From: Algoriphagus aestuarii
Lineage (GTDB): Bacteria; Bacteroidota; Bacteroidia; Cytophagales; Cyclobacteriaceae
Assembly (NCBI GenBank): GCA_017051695.1
Contig: JAFIDK010000001.1
Span: forward strand, 992,001-1,056,000
Reading direction: 5' to 3'
DNA: 64,000 nucleotides
A program made the translations under genes and the position numbers. Shown here piece by piece: positions 52,614 to 61,550 of the stretch (position 1 is its first letter; every line of letters starts with the position of its first letter). The notes under the pieces were generated by a model, which ran no database searches, was not told the origin of the DNA, and worked only from the letters and a program-made list of their open reading frames with translations.

Positions 52614-53075
52614 ATGCCCGTTTTTCTTCTTATCCTATTTCTGGCAATCGATTCATTTGGCTTTAATCAAAGTGTTGAATATAAAATCGAACTATCAAAA
52701 GACCAGAAATGGTATTTAATCGAATCTGTTCAAAACCAGGAGTTTGAAGAAAATGACTATCAAGTACCGGAAGGTTGCGTTACTTCTGTAATTGATAACC
52801 ATGCAAATTTTAAGAGACAGTTTGCTCACTTTTTCACCAATGAGGAACTTCAGATTTTTCAAAAAATAAATTTGATTGGGAAAATGACATTTAATGACAA
52901 TGGTCAAGTTGAGCAAATAAAGTTTATGACTAAATCCGAACCTACACCCTATTTGCAATATTTTCAGAGAATAGAGAAGTTATATAGAGCAAATGTGGAT
53001 CTCAATGATACTCCTTGCAAAACCACGGAAGGAAAAGTGTTTTCTTTACACGGCCCTCTGTACATTAAGAATTAG
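52614..53075 (+). CDS. Orphan secreted protein, hypothetical (paired with previous gene)
   Basis: A 153-residue protein. The N-terminus MPVFLLILFLAIDSFGFNQS looks like a signal peptide with a short N-region. The mature part contains KWYLIESVQNQEFEENDYQV, VIDNHANFKRQFAHFFTNEE and a terminal GKVFSLHGPLYIKN. No domain recognised. The ATG at 52614 is only 20 bp behind the previous stop, suggesting co-expression. It ends 11 bp before the converging small membrane protein gene. Confidence 0.5.
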   Translation: MPVFLLILFLAIDSFGFNQSVEYKIELSKDQKWYLIESVQNQEFEENDYQVPEGCVTSVIDNHANFKRQFAHFFTNEELQIFQKINLIGKMTFNDNGQVEQIKFMTKSEPTPYLQYFQRIEKLYRANVDLNDTPCKTTEGKVFSLHGPLYIKN

Positions 53076-53085
53076 AAAGAATGGT

Positions 53086-53307
53086 CTAGGTAGATTTAAT
53101 GTCATAATCCTGATACCATTGCTCCTCAAAAGTCTCTTTCACCTCCACTGGTGCACACAACACAGACCATACCATCCAGATAACCAAACCTGGCCCTGAA
53201 ATAAACAATAACCAGATCAAAGGTAAAGCAACTTCCAATTGGATCAAGGTGACAAAAACTATTAAAATCCCCGTCACGATTCCCACTACTTGCAAATAGT
53301 TTTTCAT
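53086..53307 (-). CDS. Small two-helix membrane protein
   Basis: A 73-residue protein with two hydrophobic helices (VVGIVTGILIVFVTLIQL and PLIWLLFISGPGLVIWMVW), a short charged tail and no known domain. The codon use and the ATG at 53307 support a real gene. It converges with the orphan pair. Role unknown. Confidence 0.5.
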   Translation of the reverse strand: MKNYLQVVGIVTGILIVFVTLIQLEVALPLIWLLFISGPGLVIWMVWSVLCAPVEVKETFEEQWYQDYDIKST

Positions 53308-53497
53308 CTTTTTTGGGTTTTTATTCCATTTATTAAACTACCAAACCCATCTGTTTGTTACTTATGCTGCCGGAGGGAATAAAATTCCACTAAATTGAAT
53401 TTCAAGGCTTTCCGGCTTAGTTAATTTTGACAGGAGTCTCGTTGGTTACTTTAAAATCAAAGTCTTGTGTCTTGAATCTTGATACTTGAGTCTAATT

Positions 53498-54598
53498 ATG
53501 AAAGGATTCCGATTTACTAAGTATGTTCCCTCCCAGGATCCGGAGAAAAATACCTTCGAAAACCTGCTGAATATATTTTTGCAACTAGTCACCATGACTG
53601 GTGGAGATGTGGCTGAGGCTTTGAGCTGGCTGACCAATCTTGACAATCGCTATGGTATGACCAACCCTACTTATGGAATTGGAGATTTTATTGAAGACCT
53701 TAAAAGCAAAGGTTATCTGACAGAAGAGAATCAAAAAGGTGAATTTAAAATCACCGGTAAAGCAGAACAGACTATCAGAAAATCAGCTTTAGAGGAGATT
53801 TTTGGGAAGCTCAAGCGTGGAAAATCGGGCCAGCACAAAACCACTCATTCCGGACAGGGAGAAGAGCGTGGCACTGACCGCAGAGCTTATGAATTTGGGG
53901 ATAATCTGGATCAGATTGCTTTGACGGATTCACTACGAAATGCACAGGCAAACCACGGTTTTGGAGGTGATTACCTATTGACCGAAGATGATTTGGAAGT
54001 GGTGGAGAATGAATTTCGATCCCAAACTTCCACTGTGCTGATGATCGATATTTCCCACTCCATGATTTTGTATGGAGAGGACCGAATCACCCCGGCGAAA
54101 AAAGTCGCCATGGCTTTGGCCGAATTGATCAAAACCCGTTATCCAAAAGATACTTTGGATATCATCGTCTTTGGAAATGATGCCTGGCAGATCGAAATAA
54201 AAGATTTGCCTTATCTGCAAGTTGGGCCATATCATACCAATACAGTCGCTGGACTTGAATTGGCCATGGATTTACTTCGAAGAAGGAAGAATCCGAACAA
54301 GCAGATTTTCATGATTACGGACGGAAAACCAACTTGTCTCAAAGTAGGGATCAAATATTATAAAAATGCTTTTGGAATTGACAGCAAGATTCTCAGCGAA
54401 ACGCTGAAACTCGCTGCCCAATGCCGAAAGCTGAAAATTCCGGTGACCACTTTCATGATTGCCTCGGATCCTTATCTGAAGGAATTTGTGAAAGAATTTA
54501 CCAAAGTGAATAACGGGAATGCCTACTACAGCAGTCTGAAAGGGCTTGGCGACCTGATTTTTGAAGATTATAGACGAAATAGAACGAAACGCTTTTAA
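53498..54598 (+). CDS. VWA domain protein, partner of the MoxR/ChlI-like ATPase
   Basis: A 366-residue cytoplasmic protein from the ATG at 53498. The N-terminal third (to about 130) is alpha-helical with TGGDVAEALSWLTNLDN. Residues 180-365 are a von Willebrand A domain with an intact MIDAS: MIDISHSM (DxSxS), the Thr in YHTNTVAGLEL and the Asp in MITDGKP. Such proteins bind metal-dependent ligands and act with MoxR-type AAA ATPases as chelatase-like or chaperone systems. The ATPase gene follows after 5 bp. The target protein of this pair is unknown. Confidence 0.85.
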   Translation: MKGFRFTKYVPSQDPEKNTFENLLNIFLQLVTMTGGDVAEALSWLTNLDNRYGMTNPTYGIGDFIEDLKSKGYLTEENQKGEFKITGKAEQTIRKSALEEIFGKLKRGKSGQHKTTHSGQGEERGTDRRAYEFGDNLDQIALTDSLRNAQANHGFGGDYLLTEDDLEVVENEFRSQTSTVLMIDISHSMILYGEDRITPAKKVAMALAELIKTRYPKDTLDIIVFGNDAWQIEIKDLPYLQVGPYHTNTVAGLELAMDLLRRRKNPNKQIFMITDGKPTCLKVGIKYYKNAFGIDSKILSETLKLAAQCRKLKIPVTTFMIASDPYLKEFVKEFTKVNNGNAYYSSLKGLGDLIFEDYRRNRTKRF

Positions 54599-54603
54599 GC
54601 AAT

Positions 54604-56127
54604 ATGGACTACCAAAAACTGACACCAAAGGAACTCACCCAAATCAAAACACTAGGCCAGCTAAAAGCTGCCGGATACCAACCAAAATCCATCAAAGAAG
54701 AACTTAGAGACAATCTGATCCAAAAAATCAAAGCCAAGGAAAACGTCTTTGAAGGAATCTGGGGTTATGAAGACACGGTCATTCCGGATATAGAGCGTGC
54801 CATATTATCCCGGCATAATATCAATTTATTGGGACTTCGTGGCCAGGCAAAAACCAGAATTGCCAGAATGATGACGCAGCTATTGGATGAATATGTACCT
54901 GTGGTTTTTGGGTCAGAATTGAATGACGATCCAATGGCACCCTTGAGTACCCATGCTAAAGAGAAAATTGAAGAAAAGGGAGATAATACTCCGATTTCCT
55001 GGTGGCATAGAGACGACCGCTACACAGAAAAACTGGCCACTCCGGATGTTTCTGTGGCTGATTTGATCGGGGATGTGGATCCGATTAAGGCGGCAACGAT
55101 GAAGTTGAGCTACAACGATGAACGTGTGATTCACTATGGGTTAGTTCCGCGTTCCCATCGCTCCATTTTCGTGATCAATGAATTGCCGGATTTACAGGCT
55201 AGAATTCAGGTGGCCTTGTTCAATATTTTGCAGGAAGGGGATATTCAGATCCGTGGTTTCAAATTGAGATTACCGCTGGATATCCAGTTTGTTTTCACTG
55301 CCAATCCGGAAGATTATACCAATCGAGGTAGTATCGTCACTCCATTGAAAGACCGGATCGAAAGTCAGATCATTACACATTATCCAAAATCCATTGAGAT
55401 CGGTAGAAGAATTACTGCACAGGAAGCCAATCTGAAAGGCAAACCTGTGGAAAATATCTATGTTCCGGAATTGATGAAAGATCTCATTGAGCAGATTGCC
55501 ATCGAGGCAAGAGCATCCGAATATGTGGATGAAAAAAGTGGGGTTTCTGCCCGTCTGACGATTTCTGCCTACGAAAATCTGATGTCAGCAGCTGAGCGTA
55601 GAATGTATATGAATGATGAGAGCAATACAATGGTTCGGATTGCCGATCTGATTGGAGTAATTCCAGCGATTACGGGCAAAGTGGAATTGGTGTATGAAGG
55701 TGAGCAGGAAGGTGCTGGAATTGTCGCTTATTCTTTGATCGGCAAAGCAATCCGCTCTCAGTTTGTAAACTATTTCCCATCTCCGGAGCAAAAGAAAAAG
55801 TCCAAAGAAGGAAATCCCTATGTCATTCCTTTGGCTTGGTTTGGAGAGGGAAATGAGCTGGATATTCTAGCTTCCCAAGCGGACAAGGAATACAAATCAG
55901 CTCTTCATTCCGTACCAGGTTTGGAAGAGGTGGTTACACAATTAGTGAAAGACATGCCTGAAAAAGAGAAGGAATTCTTTATGGAATTTGCCTTGCACGG
56001 TTTGGCAGAATATTCTCAATTGAGCAAAAAAATGCTGGATACCGGCTTGAAATTCAAAGATTTATTCAGTTCGATGTTTGATATGGAGCCGGGAGAGGAT
56101 GACGATTTTGAGGAAGATGATTTATAA
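54604..56127 (+). CDS. MoxR/ChlI-like AAA ATPase
   Basis: A 507-residue AAA protein. Walker A is GLRGQAKT near 79-86. The Walker B region is FVINELPDL near 185-195, where the usual Asp-Glu is Asn-Glu. The sensor/arginine-finger region is FTANPEDYTNRGSIVTPLKD near 237-256. It resembles magnesium-chelatase subunit I and MoxR-type proteins that remodel a partner using the VWA protein encoded just upstream. The NE in place of DE is recalled from related ATPases of this subgroup, so it need not mean loss of activity. No chlorophyll or cobalamin insertion genes are beside it, so a chaperone role is more likely. Confidence 0.85.
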   Translation: MDYQKLTPKELTQIKTLGQLKAAGYQPKSIKEELRDNLIQKIKAKENVFEGIWGYEDTVIPDIERAILSRHNINLLGLRGQAKTRIARMMTQLLDEYVPVVFGSELNDDPMAPLSTHAKEKIEEKGDNTPISWWHRDDRYTEKLATPDVSVADLIGDVDPIKAATMKLSYNDERVIHYGLVPRSHRSIFVINELPDLQARIQVALFNILQEGDIQIRGFKLRLPLDIQFVFTANPEDYTNRGSIVTPLKDRIESQIITHYPKSIEIGRRITAQEANLKGKPVENIYVPELMKDLIEQIAIEARASEYVDEKSGVSARLTISAYENLMSAAERRMYMNDESNTMVRIADLIGVIPAITGKVELVYEGEQEGAGIVAYSLIGKAIRSQFVNYFPSPEQKKKSKEGNPYVIPLAWFGEGNELDILASQADKEYKSALHSVPGLEEVVTQLVKDMPEKEKEFFMEFALHGLAEYSQLSKKMLDTGLKFKDLFSSMFDMEPGEDDDFEEDDL

Positions 56128-56133
56128 GATTTA

Positions 56134-56352
56134 AAACCGCAGAGACGCAGAGGGCGCAAAGTATATTTAGAAGAACTTTGCGCCTCTTGTGTTATTGAAC
56201 CTCAATCGCAGCACCTAATAATTTTGGAAGAAATCTCATTTTCGATCATGATAAAAAACTATAAAACGTTTAAAAATAAATAGTTAGGAGTTTGGGATGT
56301 TTTAAAAAAAAATCTCTTAGCTCTCTCCTGTCTTCTCCGCGCCTCTGAGGTT
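56134..56352. repeat. Inverted-repeat non-coding stretch after the AAA ATPase gene
   Basis: GAGGGCGCAAAGT at 56150-56162 is mirrored by ACTTTGCGCCTC at 56175-56186 (one bulge). The surrounding GC-rich wording (CGCAGAGACGCAGAGGGCGC) resembles the tandem repeat at 16135-16600 and returns in short form near 56336-56352 (CCGCGCCTCTGAGGTTAAC). The hairpin may also terminate the VWA-ATPase transcript. No gene here. Confidence 0.5.
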
Positions 56353-56358
56353 AACTCA

Positions 56359-56721
56359 TCACTTCAAATGCAACAACAGCAACGCAATCAACGCCGGTAA
56401 ACCCTGCACCCAGAAGATTTTTTTACTTGCTGTTAATGCTCCATAAATGCCTGCGACTAAAACACAACCCAGGAAAAAAATTGCTACATAAAAAGACCAA
56501 TGTGGATCTTCGATCAGTAAAGACCAAATGAGTCCTGCTACCAAAAACCCATTGTATAAACCCTGATTGGCTGCTAATACTTTGGTTTTGGGGAATATTT
56601 CTGGAGGCAATGATTTGAATGTTTTTCTGCCAATAGTTTCCCAGGCGAACATTTCGAAATACAAAAAATAAAGATGCAATGCAGCGATTAAACCTATCAG
56701 GATATCTGTAAGAAGAGCCAT
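56359..56721 (-). CDS. DUF1304 family membrane protein
   Basis: A 120-residue membrane protein with four hydrophobic helices. The DUF1304 signature is clear: HLYFLYFEMFAWETIGRKTF near 16-35, the NQGLYNGFLVAGLIW core, and GIYGALTASKKIFWVQGLPA near the end. The length is standard. Function is not known; homologues are widespread in bacteria. The ATG at 56721 is the only good start. It lies on the strand opposite metE, with the 581-bp riboswitch region between them. Confidence 0.85.
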   Translation of the reverse strand: MALLTDILIGLIAALHLYFLYFEMFAWETIGRKTFKSLPPEIFPKTKVLAANQGLYNGFLVAGLIWSLLIEDPHWSFYVAIFFLGCVLVAGIYGALTASKKIFWVQGLPALIALLLLHLK

Positions 56722-57302
56722 GGGAAATTTGTTTGGATTGAAATTACATTTTTGTACTCAATATTTGAACAAGAAGGATCTTTGAAGTGCCATTCTTTTG
56801 TCCAGCTTGGGGTTCCTTCAAGAAACTAAACAGATGGATTAGTTATAGCTGGATAAAATTCACTACTTTCACCCATTAATTAGTTCTATACTTTATCAAC
56901 CGGAAGCGGTCTTCGATGAAAATCGAGGTTAAAAGGGAATCGTGTGAAAATCACGAACTGTCGCGCAACTGTAAGTAACATACCAAAGGAGTTCATCCTC
57001 GCATGTCCACTGTTTTGATCCCATCGAGGCGGGAAGGACGATGAAATCCGTTACAAGTCAGGAGACCTGCCTATTCCGACCTACCTGAAGGTAGGATTGA
57101 CAATGCTTTCGCGATTTGAAGCTTTTTGTCGGGTTTGATGCATTATTTCTGAGCTTAACTATTTGTCTGTCCATTCCAGACCAGATAGGCTATGCCCTGT
57201 GAAAAAGCTGCATTTTTCTTGATAAGGTTTTCAAATTCAAAGTATTGTGAGGTTCAGTACAAGAGCTTTTAACTCATTATTCAAATTAAAAAGTTAAAAG
57301 AG
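56722..57302. other. 581-bp leader region between DUF1304 gene and metE
   Basis: No ORF. The first 180 bases are AT-rich and should contain the metE promoter and the DUF1304 promoter. From about 56905 to 57072 lies a cobalamin riboswitch. The remaining 230 bases before the metE ATG hold a short perfect hairpin (57080-57095) and no clear terminator. Confidence 0.75.
56905..57072 (+). ncRNA. Cobalamin riboswitch controlling metE
   Basis: The core order of a B12 riboswitch is visible: a 5' hairpin region, then GGTTAAAAGGGAATCGTGTG, then CGCGCAACTGTAAG, and at the 3' side the B12 box AGTCAGGAGACCTGCC (57056-57071). It precedes metE, the B12-independent methionine synthase, and would switch it off when B12 is present. 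The expression platform is not obvious: a CCTACCT/AGGTAGG hairpin follows at 57080-57095 without a T-run, so control may be at translation or in the long leader. Confidence 0.92.
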
Positions 57303-59630
57303 ATGCAAACGCACAATCTTGGCTACCCGCGTATTGGTAGCAACCGCGAACTCAAGAAAGCCTGCGAGTCTTATTGGTCAGGCAAAATCACCTTTCATGA
57401 ATTACAAAGCGTGGGTGAGTCTATCCGAAATTTAAACTGGAAACTTCAGCAGGATGCAGGTATTGATCTGATTCCTGCCAATGATTTTTCCTTTTATGAT
57501 CAGGTTTTGGATATGTCATTGATGGTGGGAGCGATTCCGGATCGTTACCATGAGGTGATTTTACAAAAAGGGAACAATGAACTGGACTTGTATTTTGCGA
57601 TGGCCAGAGGGTATCAACAGAATGGGTTGGATATCACTGCCATGGAAATGACCAAGTGGTTTGATACCAATTATCATTACATCGTTCCGGAATTTAGAAA
57701 AGACCAACAGTTCAAGTTGTTTTCTACCAAGGCAATTCAGGAATACAACGAGGCTAAACTTGCTGGGATTTCCACCAAACCAGTATTGATAGGCCCTGTA
57801 TCTTTTTTATTGCTGGGCAAAGAAAAAGAATCGGGTTTTGATCGAATAGATCTGATCAAAAATTTACTTCCTGTTTATCTGGAAATTTTGAAAAAGCTGG
57901 ATGCAAACCATGTAGAATGGGTTCAATTTGATGAGCCATTTTTAGCAATGGATTTGGGGGAAAAAGAGAAGAAGGCCCTTCACTTTACCTATTCAGAAAT
58001 CAAAAAAGCATTTCCTTCCTTAAAAATCATTTTGGCCAATTACTTTGACTGTTTTGGGGAAAATCTGGAAACCGCTCTTTCCCTCCCGGTTCATACGCTC
58101 CATTTGGATTTGGTGAGATGTCCATCCCAACTAGAGGATATCTTGGATTCAGGAAAACTTGGAACTCAAAAGCATCTTTCCTTAGGTCTCGTGGATGGAA
58201 GGAATATCTGGAAGAATGATTTTCAGAAATCACTTTCTTATATCCAAAAGGCGGTTGATCAAATTGGCTCGGATCGATTGTGGGTTGCTCCTTCTTGTTC
58301 TTTAATTCATTCGCCTTGTGATTTAGACCTGGAAACCAATGAAAAATCCCTTTCACCCGAGATCAAAAAATGGTTGGCCTTTGCGAAGCAAAAAGTCGGG
58401 GAAGTAGTATTGCTGAAAGAATTGGCAGAAAAGAACTCATCTTCCAGAGTCTTGAAAGCTTTGGAAGAAAATAAACAGGCAATTGAAGGCAGAAAAACTT
58501 CCAATTTAATTCATAGTCCCAAAGTAAAAGTCCGGTTCAATTCCATCAAATCGGATGATGATCAGCGTCAAAGTCCATTTTCTCTTCGTCAGACCAAGCA
58601 AAAAAAGGCTTTAAATCTCCCACTTTTTCCCACCACCACGATTGGATCTTTTCCCCAGACGAAAGAGGTGCGTTCCTGGAGAGCGAGATTTAAAAAAGGA
58701 GAGCTTAGCAAAGAAGTTTATGAAAGACTCTTGGAGGATGAAACCCGTGAATCTATAGAATGGCAGGAGTCGATCGGAATGGATGTGCTGGTTCATGGAG
58801 AATTTGAGCGGAATGACATGGTGGAATATTTTGGGGAACAGCTAGCTGGATTTGCCTTTACCAAAAATGGATGGGTTCAAAGTTATGGTAGCCGCTGTGT
58901 GAAACCTCCGATCATTTATGGAGATGTTTACAGACCTGAAGCAATGACTGTTCGTTGGTCAGCTTTTGCCCAATCTCTAACCGAAAAACCGGTAAAGGGT
59001 ATGTTGACCGGTCCAGTGACAATTTTACAATGGAGTTTTGTAAGAAATGATCAGCCAAGATCTCAAACCTGCACTCAAATAGCTTTGGCCATTCGTGATG
59101 AGGTGGTGGATCTGGAGAAAGCCGGAATTCAAGTGATCCAAATCGATGAGCCAGCAATTCGGGAAGGGCTTCCGCTTCGTAAATCTGACTGGCAGGAATA
59201 TTTAAACTGGGCCGTTAGGGCTTTTAGAATCTCTGCCAGTGGAGTAAAAGATGAAACTCAGATCCATACTCACATGTGCTATTCCGAATTCAATGATATC
59301 ATCCAGAATATAGCAGAAATGGATGCCGATGTGATTACTATTGAGTGTTCGAGATCGCAAATGGAATTGTTGGATGCATTTGGAGAATTTAACTATCCCA
59401 ATGAAATCGGGCCAGGAGTCTATGACATCCACTCTCCAAGAGTGCCTAGCAAGGAAGAAATGGTAGATTTAATGGAAAAGGCAAAGGCAGTAATTCCATC
59501 AGCCAACCTTTGGGTCAATCCTGATTGCGGCTTAAAAACCAGGCATTGGGAAGAAACAAAAAAAGCACTGACTGAAATGGTCGCTGCGGCTCGGGAATTA
59601 AGAGTGGTTATGAATGAATCAGTTTCTTAG
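57303..59630 (+). CDS. metE: B12-independent methionine synthase (5-methyltetrahydropteroyltriglutamate-homocysteine S-methyltransferase)
   Basis: A 775-residue enzyme with the N-terminal folate-binding barrel (starting NLGYPRIGSNRELKKACE) and the C-terminal homocysteine/zinc barrel. The zinc ligands are visible in HTHMCYSEFNDI (His and Cys), ECSRSQ and the final NPDCGLKTR. DVLVHGEFERNDMVEYFGE and TGPVTILQWSFVRNDQPRSQ are also conserved. The length is standard. It makes methionine without B12. The riboswitch ahead of it means it is used when B12 is scarce. A B12-dependent MetH is expected elsewhere. Confidence 0.95.
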   Translation: MQTHNLGYPRIGSNRELKKACESYWSGKITFHELQSVGESIRNLNWKLQQDAGIDLIPANDFSFYDQVLDMSLMVGAIPDRYHEVILQKGNNELDLYFAMARGYQQNGLDITAMEMTKWFDTNYHYIVPEFRKDQQFKLFSTKAIQEYNEAKLAGISTKPVLIGPVSFLLLGKEKESGFDRIDLIKNLLPVYLEILKKLDANHVEWVQFDEPFLAMDLGEKEKKALHFTYSEIKKAFPSLKIILANYFDCFGENLETALSLPVHTLHLDLVRCPSQLEDILDSGKLGTQKHLSLGLVDGRNIWKNDFQKSLSYIQKAVDQIGSDRLWVAPSCSLIHSPCDLDLETNEKSLSPEIKKWLAFAKQKVGEVVLLKELAEKNSSSRVLKALEENKQAIEGRKTSNLIHSPKVKVRFNSIKSDDDQRQSPFSLRQTKQKKALNLPLFPTTTIGSFPQTKEVRSWRARFKKGELSKEVYERLLEDETRESIEWQESIGMDVLVHGEFERNDMVEYFGEQLAGFAFTKNGWVQSYGSRCVKPPIIYGDVYRPEAMTVRWSAFAQSLTEKPVKGMLTGPVTILQWSFVRNDQPRSQTCTQIALAIRDEVVDLEKAGIQVIQIDEPAIREGLPLRKSDWQEYLNWAVRAFRISASGVKDETQIHTHMCYSEFNDIIQNIAEMDADVITIECSRSQMELLDAFGEFNYPNEIGPGVYDIHSPRVPSKEEMVDLMEKAKAVIPSANLWVNPDCGLKTRHWEETKKALTEMVAAARELRVVMNESVS

Positions 59631-59635
59631 TATAA

Positions 59636-59678
59636 AAGAGGCTGGCTCAATAGTCGATTATTGAATTAGTCTCTTTTT
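59636..59678 (+). terminator. Probable terminator after metE
   Basis: Imperfect hairpin AAAGAGGCTGGCTCAATA / TATTGAATTAGTCTCTTT followed by TTA-rich sequence. It lies between converging genes and may stop both. Confidence 0.55.
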
Positions 59679-60012
59679 ATAATTCCTCTAAAATGGATTC
59701 CCCTTTTGATCCGTCTCCCGAAGTCCACTGCCAGGTTTCGTAGAGGCGGATTTTTCCGTTTTCCATGATTTCTGGGATGGATTTACATACTCCAGTCATT
59801 AGTTCTCCCGAGGAATTTACTTGATGGTACCGCATGTCGATTTCTCCGGATTCACTCACTATCCCGATCAAATGCCCCATTACGATTTTTCCACCTTTGT
59901 ATTCACAGCTGAGAATTTTTCCTTCTTGCTGGTAGTGAAATAGGGTTTCTTCAGAAGTTTCCCCGTTTTCGGTATTGCTGATGGGGCGAAATACCTTTCC
60001 ATTGTAATTCAT
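59677..60012 (-). CDS. Small soluble protein, hypothetical
   Basis: A 111-residue protein with no signal peptide. It has an alternating strand pattern (GKVFRPISNTENGETS, ILSCEYKGGKIVMGHLIGI, IRLYETWQWTSGDG) that suggests a small beta-barrel fold. Related Bacteroidota proteins are sometimes labelled n-acetylglutamate synthase, which I do not trust because no GNAT motif is visible. It is the last gene of a three-gene unit with a STAS-like protein and a histidine kinase. The 4-bp spacing supports co-expression. Role unknown. Confidence 0.55.
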   Translation of the reverse strand: MNYNGKVFRPISNTENGETSEETLFHYQQEGKILSCEYKGGKIVMGHLIGIVSESGEIDMRYHQVNSSGELMTGVCKSIPEIMENGKIRLYETWQWTSGDGSKGESILEEL

Positions 60013-60016
60013 AGGA

Positions 60017-60406
60017 TTAAATAAATTGCTTTAACCACTCTTCCGCTTTTTCCTCATTGGTAAATGATTTCATAGGGATTGGTGGTTTTTGAAACTTAAA
60101 TAAGATTTTCATGATTAATGCAGAAAGTCCCGGTTTGGATACCATGCCCATGGCTGAATAAATTTCAGGGAGCTTTTCGGTACTGAATTTCCGGGTTTCT
60201 TTATCCGGAATCGGGGTATCACAGAGGTAAATTAATAAAGGGACCGGTTTCCTATTCGTTATTTTTTTTACCAAATCTACATTGGCACTGATGAGGGAGA
60301 CGGTTCTTTTGATCGGTTTGGAATAGGAAACAAGAATCCCTGGCTCTTTCCATTCATAATCAGCGATCTCGCCCAAAATCCGGTCCTTAGTTGTGTTTTC
60401 CCACAT
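60017..60406 (-). CDS. STAS/SpoIIAA-like small protein
   Basis: A 129-residue protein lying between a histidine kinase and the small beta-rich protein. It reads as alternating strands and helices (GILVSYSKPIKRTVSLISAN, PVPLLIYLCDTPIPD, SALIMKILFKFQKPPIPM, EKAEEWLKQFI), like small SpoIIAA/STAS folds that accompany kinases in Bacteroidota. The family name is uncertain. Its gene starts 4 bp after the kinase gene ends, so they are made together and it may be the kinase's output partner in place of a response regulator. Confidence 0.55.
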   Translation of the reverse strand: MWENTTKDRILGEIADYEWKEPGILVSYSKPIKRTVSLISANVDLVKKITNRKPVPLLIYLCDTPIPDKETRKFSTEKLPEIYSAMGMVSKPGLSALIMKILFKFQKPPIPMKSFTNEEKAEEWLKQFI

Positions 60407-60410
60407 GATG

Positions 60411-61472
60411 CTAAAAAGTTATGGTAAACCTGGTCCCTTGGTGGATTTTGCTCTTTACTTCGATTTTACCTCTCATATTCATCACATGACTATAGACAAG
60501 GTAAAGACCAATTCCCTTGCTATCTGGATTTTCATGGATTTTATCCCCAATTCCAAAAATTTTATGCTCTAAATCCTTGGCATCAAATCCTTGCCCATTA
60601 TCCTCAATGATCAGTTGTTTTTTCCCGTCTTTGATTGCTGATTGAATTTTTATTTTTGGTGGGATTCCCGGTTTGGAATACTTTATGGAATTCGTCAGGA
60701 AGTTTAAAATAATGCTTTCAAAATAAGTTTTGTTAAAGCTGATTTCATCAAATTCAGAAAGATCCGTGTCGATCTCAGCTTTAGAAGTATGAATCAAAGA
60801 TTTGATGGATTGTGAGACCCCATTGATTGTTTTACTGATAGATACGGACTCTTTTTTAGCGTTTGTACTATGGCTTTCCTTTAAGTGATCTACATAGGTG
60901 TTTAGGGTAGTCTTAAGGTTGCCAAGCCCAAATTCCAGCAAATCAATCAGCTCCAATGATTCAGAGTCCTTTATTTTGGTTTTATCAAGGAGGTCCAATA
61001 TGGACAATAGGTTATTGACCGGAGATCTTAGATCATGTGAAGTAGTGAAACTTATCTGTTTCAGTTTTTCATTTAGTCTGGATGTTTTTTCTAGTAGTGA
61101 ATTCCGCTCACTTTCTATCCTTTTTTTATGTGTGATGTCCTTTGCGATAGCAAAAACCAACTTCTGATCATCAAAGGGTTGGGAAGTCCAGGAAAGCCAG
61201 ATGATTTCCCCTGATTTATGAACATACCTGTTTTCGAAATTTAAAAGTGGTTTGGATTTGATGATTTCATTTCTGGCATCAGAAGTCACTCGTTGGTCTT
61301 CGTGGTACACAAAATCATTAATAGGCCGAGCGTATAACTCACTTTTGGAGTACCCAAGAGTCTCAGCGACAGCGTGATTTATTTTTTTAAAATATCCATC
61401 GTATCCGGCTATACACAATAAATCGGGGGACATTTCAAAAAAGCGCTCGTACTCAAAAGAATCATTAGTCAT
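60411..61472 (-). CDS. PAS-domain sensor histidine kinase
   Basis: A 353-residue cytoplasmic kinase. Residues 5-125 are a PAS domain (FEMSPDLLCIAGYDGYFKK, LGYSKSELYARPINDFV, then WLSWTSQPFDDQKLVFAIAK). The H-box is SFTTSHDLRSPVNNLLSILD near 146-165 with His as the phosphorylation site. The ATPase part has NFLTNSIKYSKPG (N box), IEDNGQGFDAKDL (G1) and GIGLYLVYSHV (G2). No membrane segment is visible, so it senses a cytoplasmic or soluble signal. A response regulator is not adjacent; the small STAS-like protein follows instead. It is the first gene of a three-gene unit. Confidence 0.9.
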   Translation of the reverse strand: MTNDSFEYERFFEMSPDLLCIAGYDGYFKKINHAVAETLGYSKSELYARPINDFVYHEDQRVTSDARNEIIKSKPLLNFENRYVHKSGEIIWLSWTSQPFDDQKLVFAIAKDITHKKRIESERNSLLEKTSRLNEKLKQISFTTSHDLRSPVNNLLSILDLLDKTKIKDSESLELIDLLEFGLGNLKTTLNTYVDHLKESHSTNAKKESVSISKTINGVSQSIKSLIHTSKAEIDTDLSEFDEISFNKTYFESIILNFLTNSIKYSKPGIPPKIKIQSAIKDGKKQLIIEDNGQGFDAKDLEHKIFGIGDKIHENPDSKGIGLYLVYSHVMNMRGKIEVKSKIHQGTRFTITF

Positions 61473-61550
61473 AAAACATAGGTGAAAAACCCAGGGCTGG
61501 GATCACAGTAAAAATAGAAGAGTAAACTTAATGGACAAAAATACAATCGA

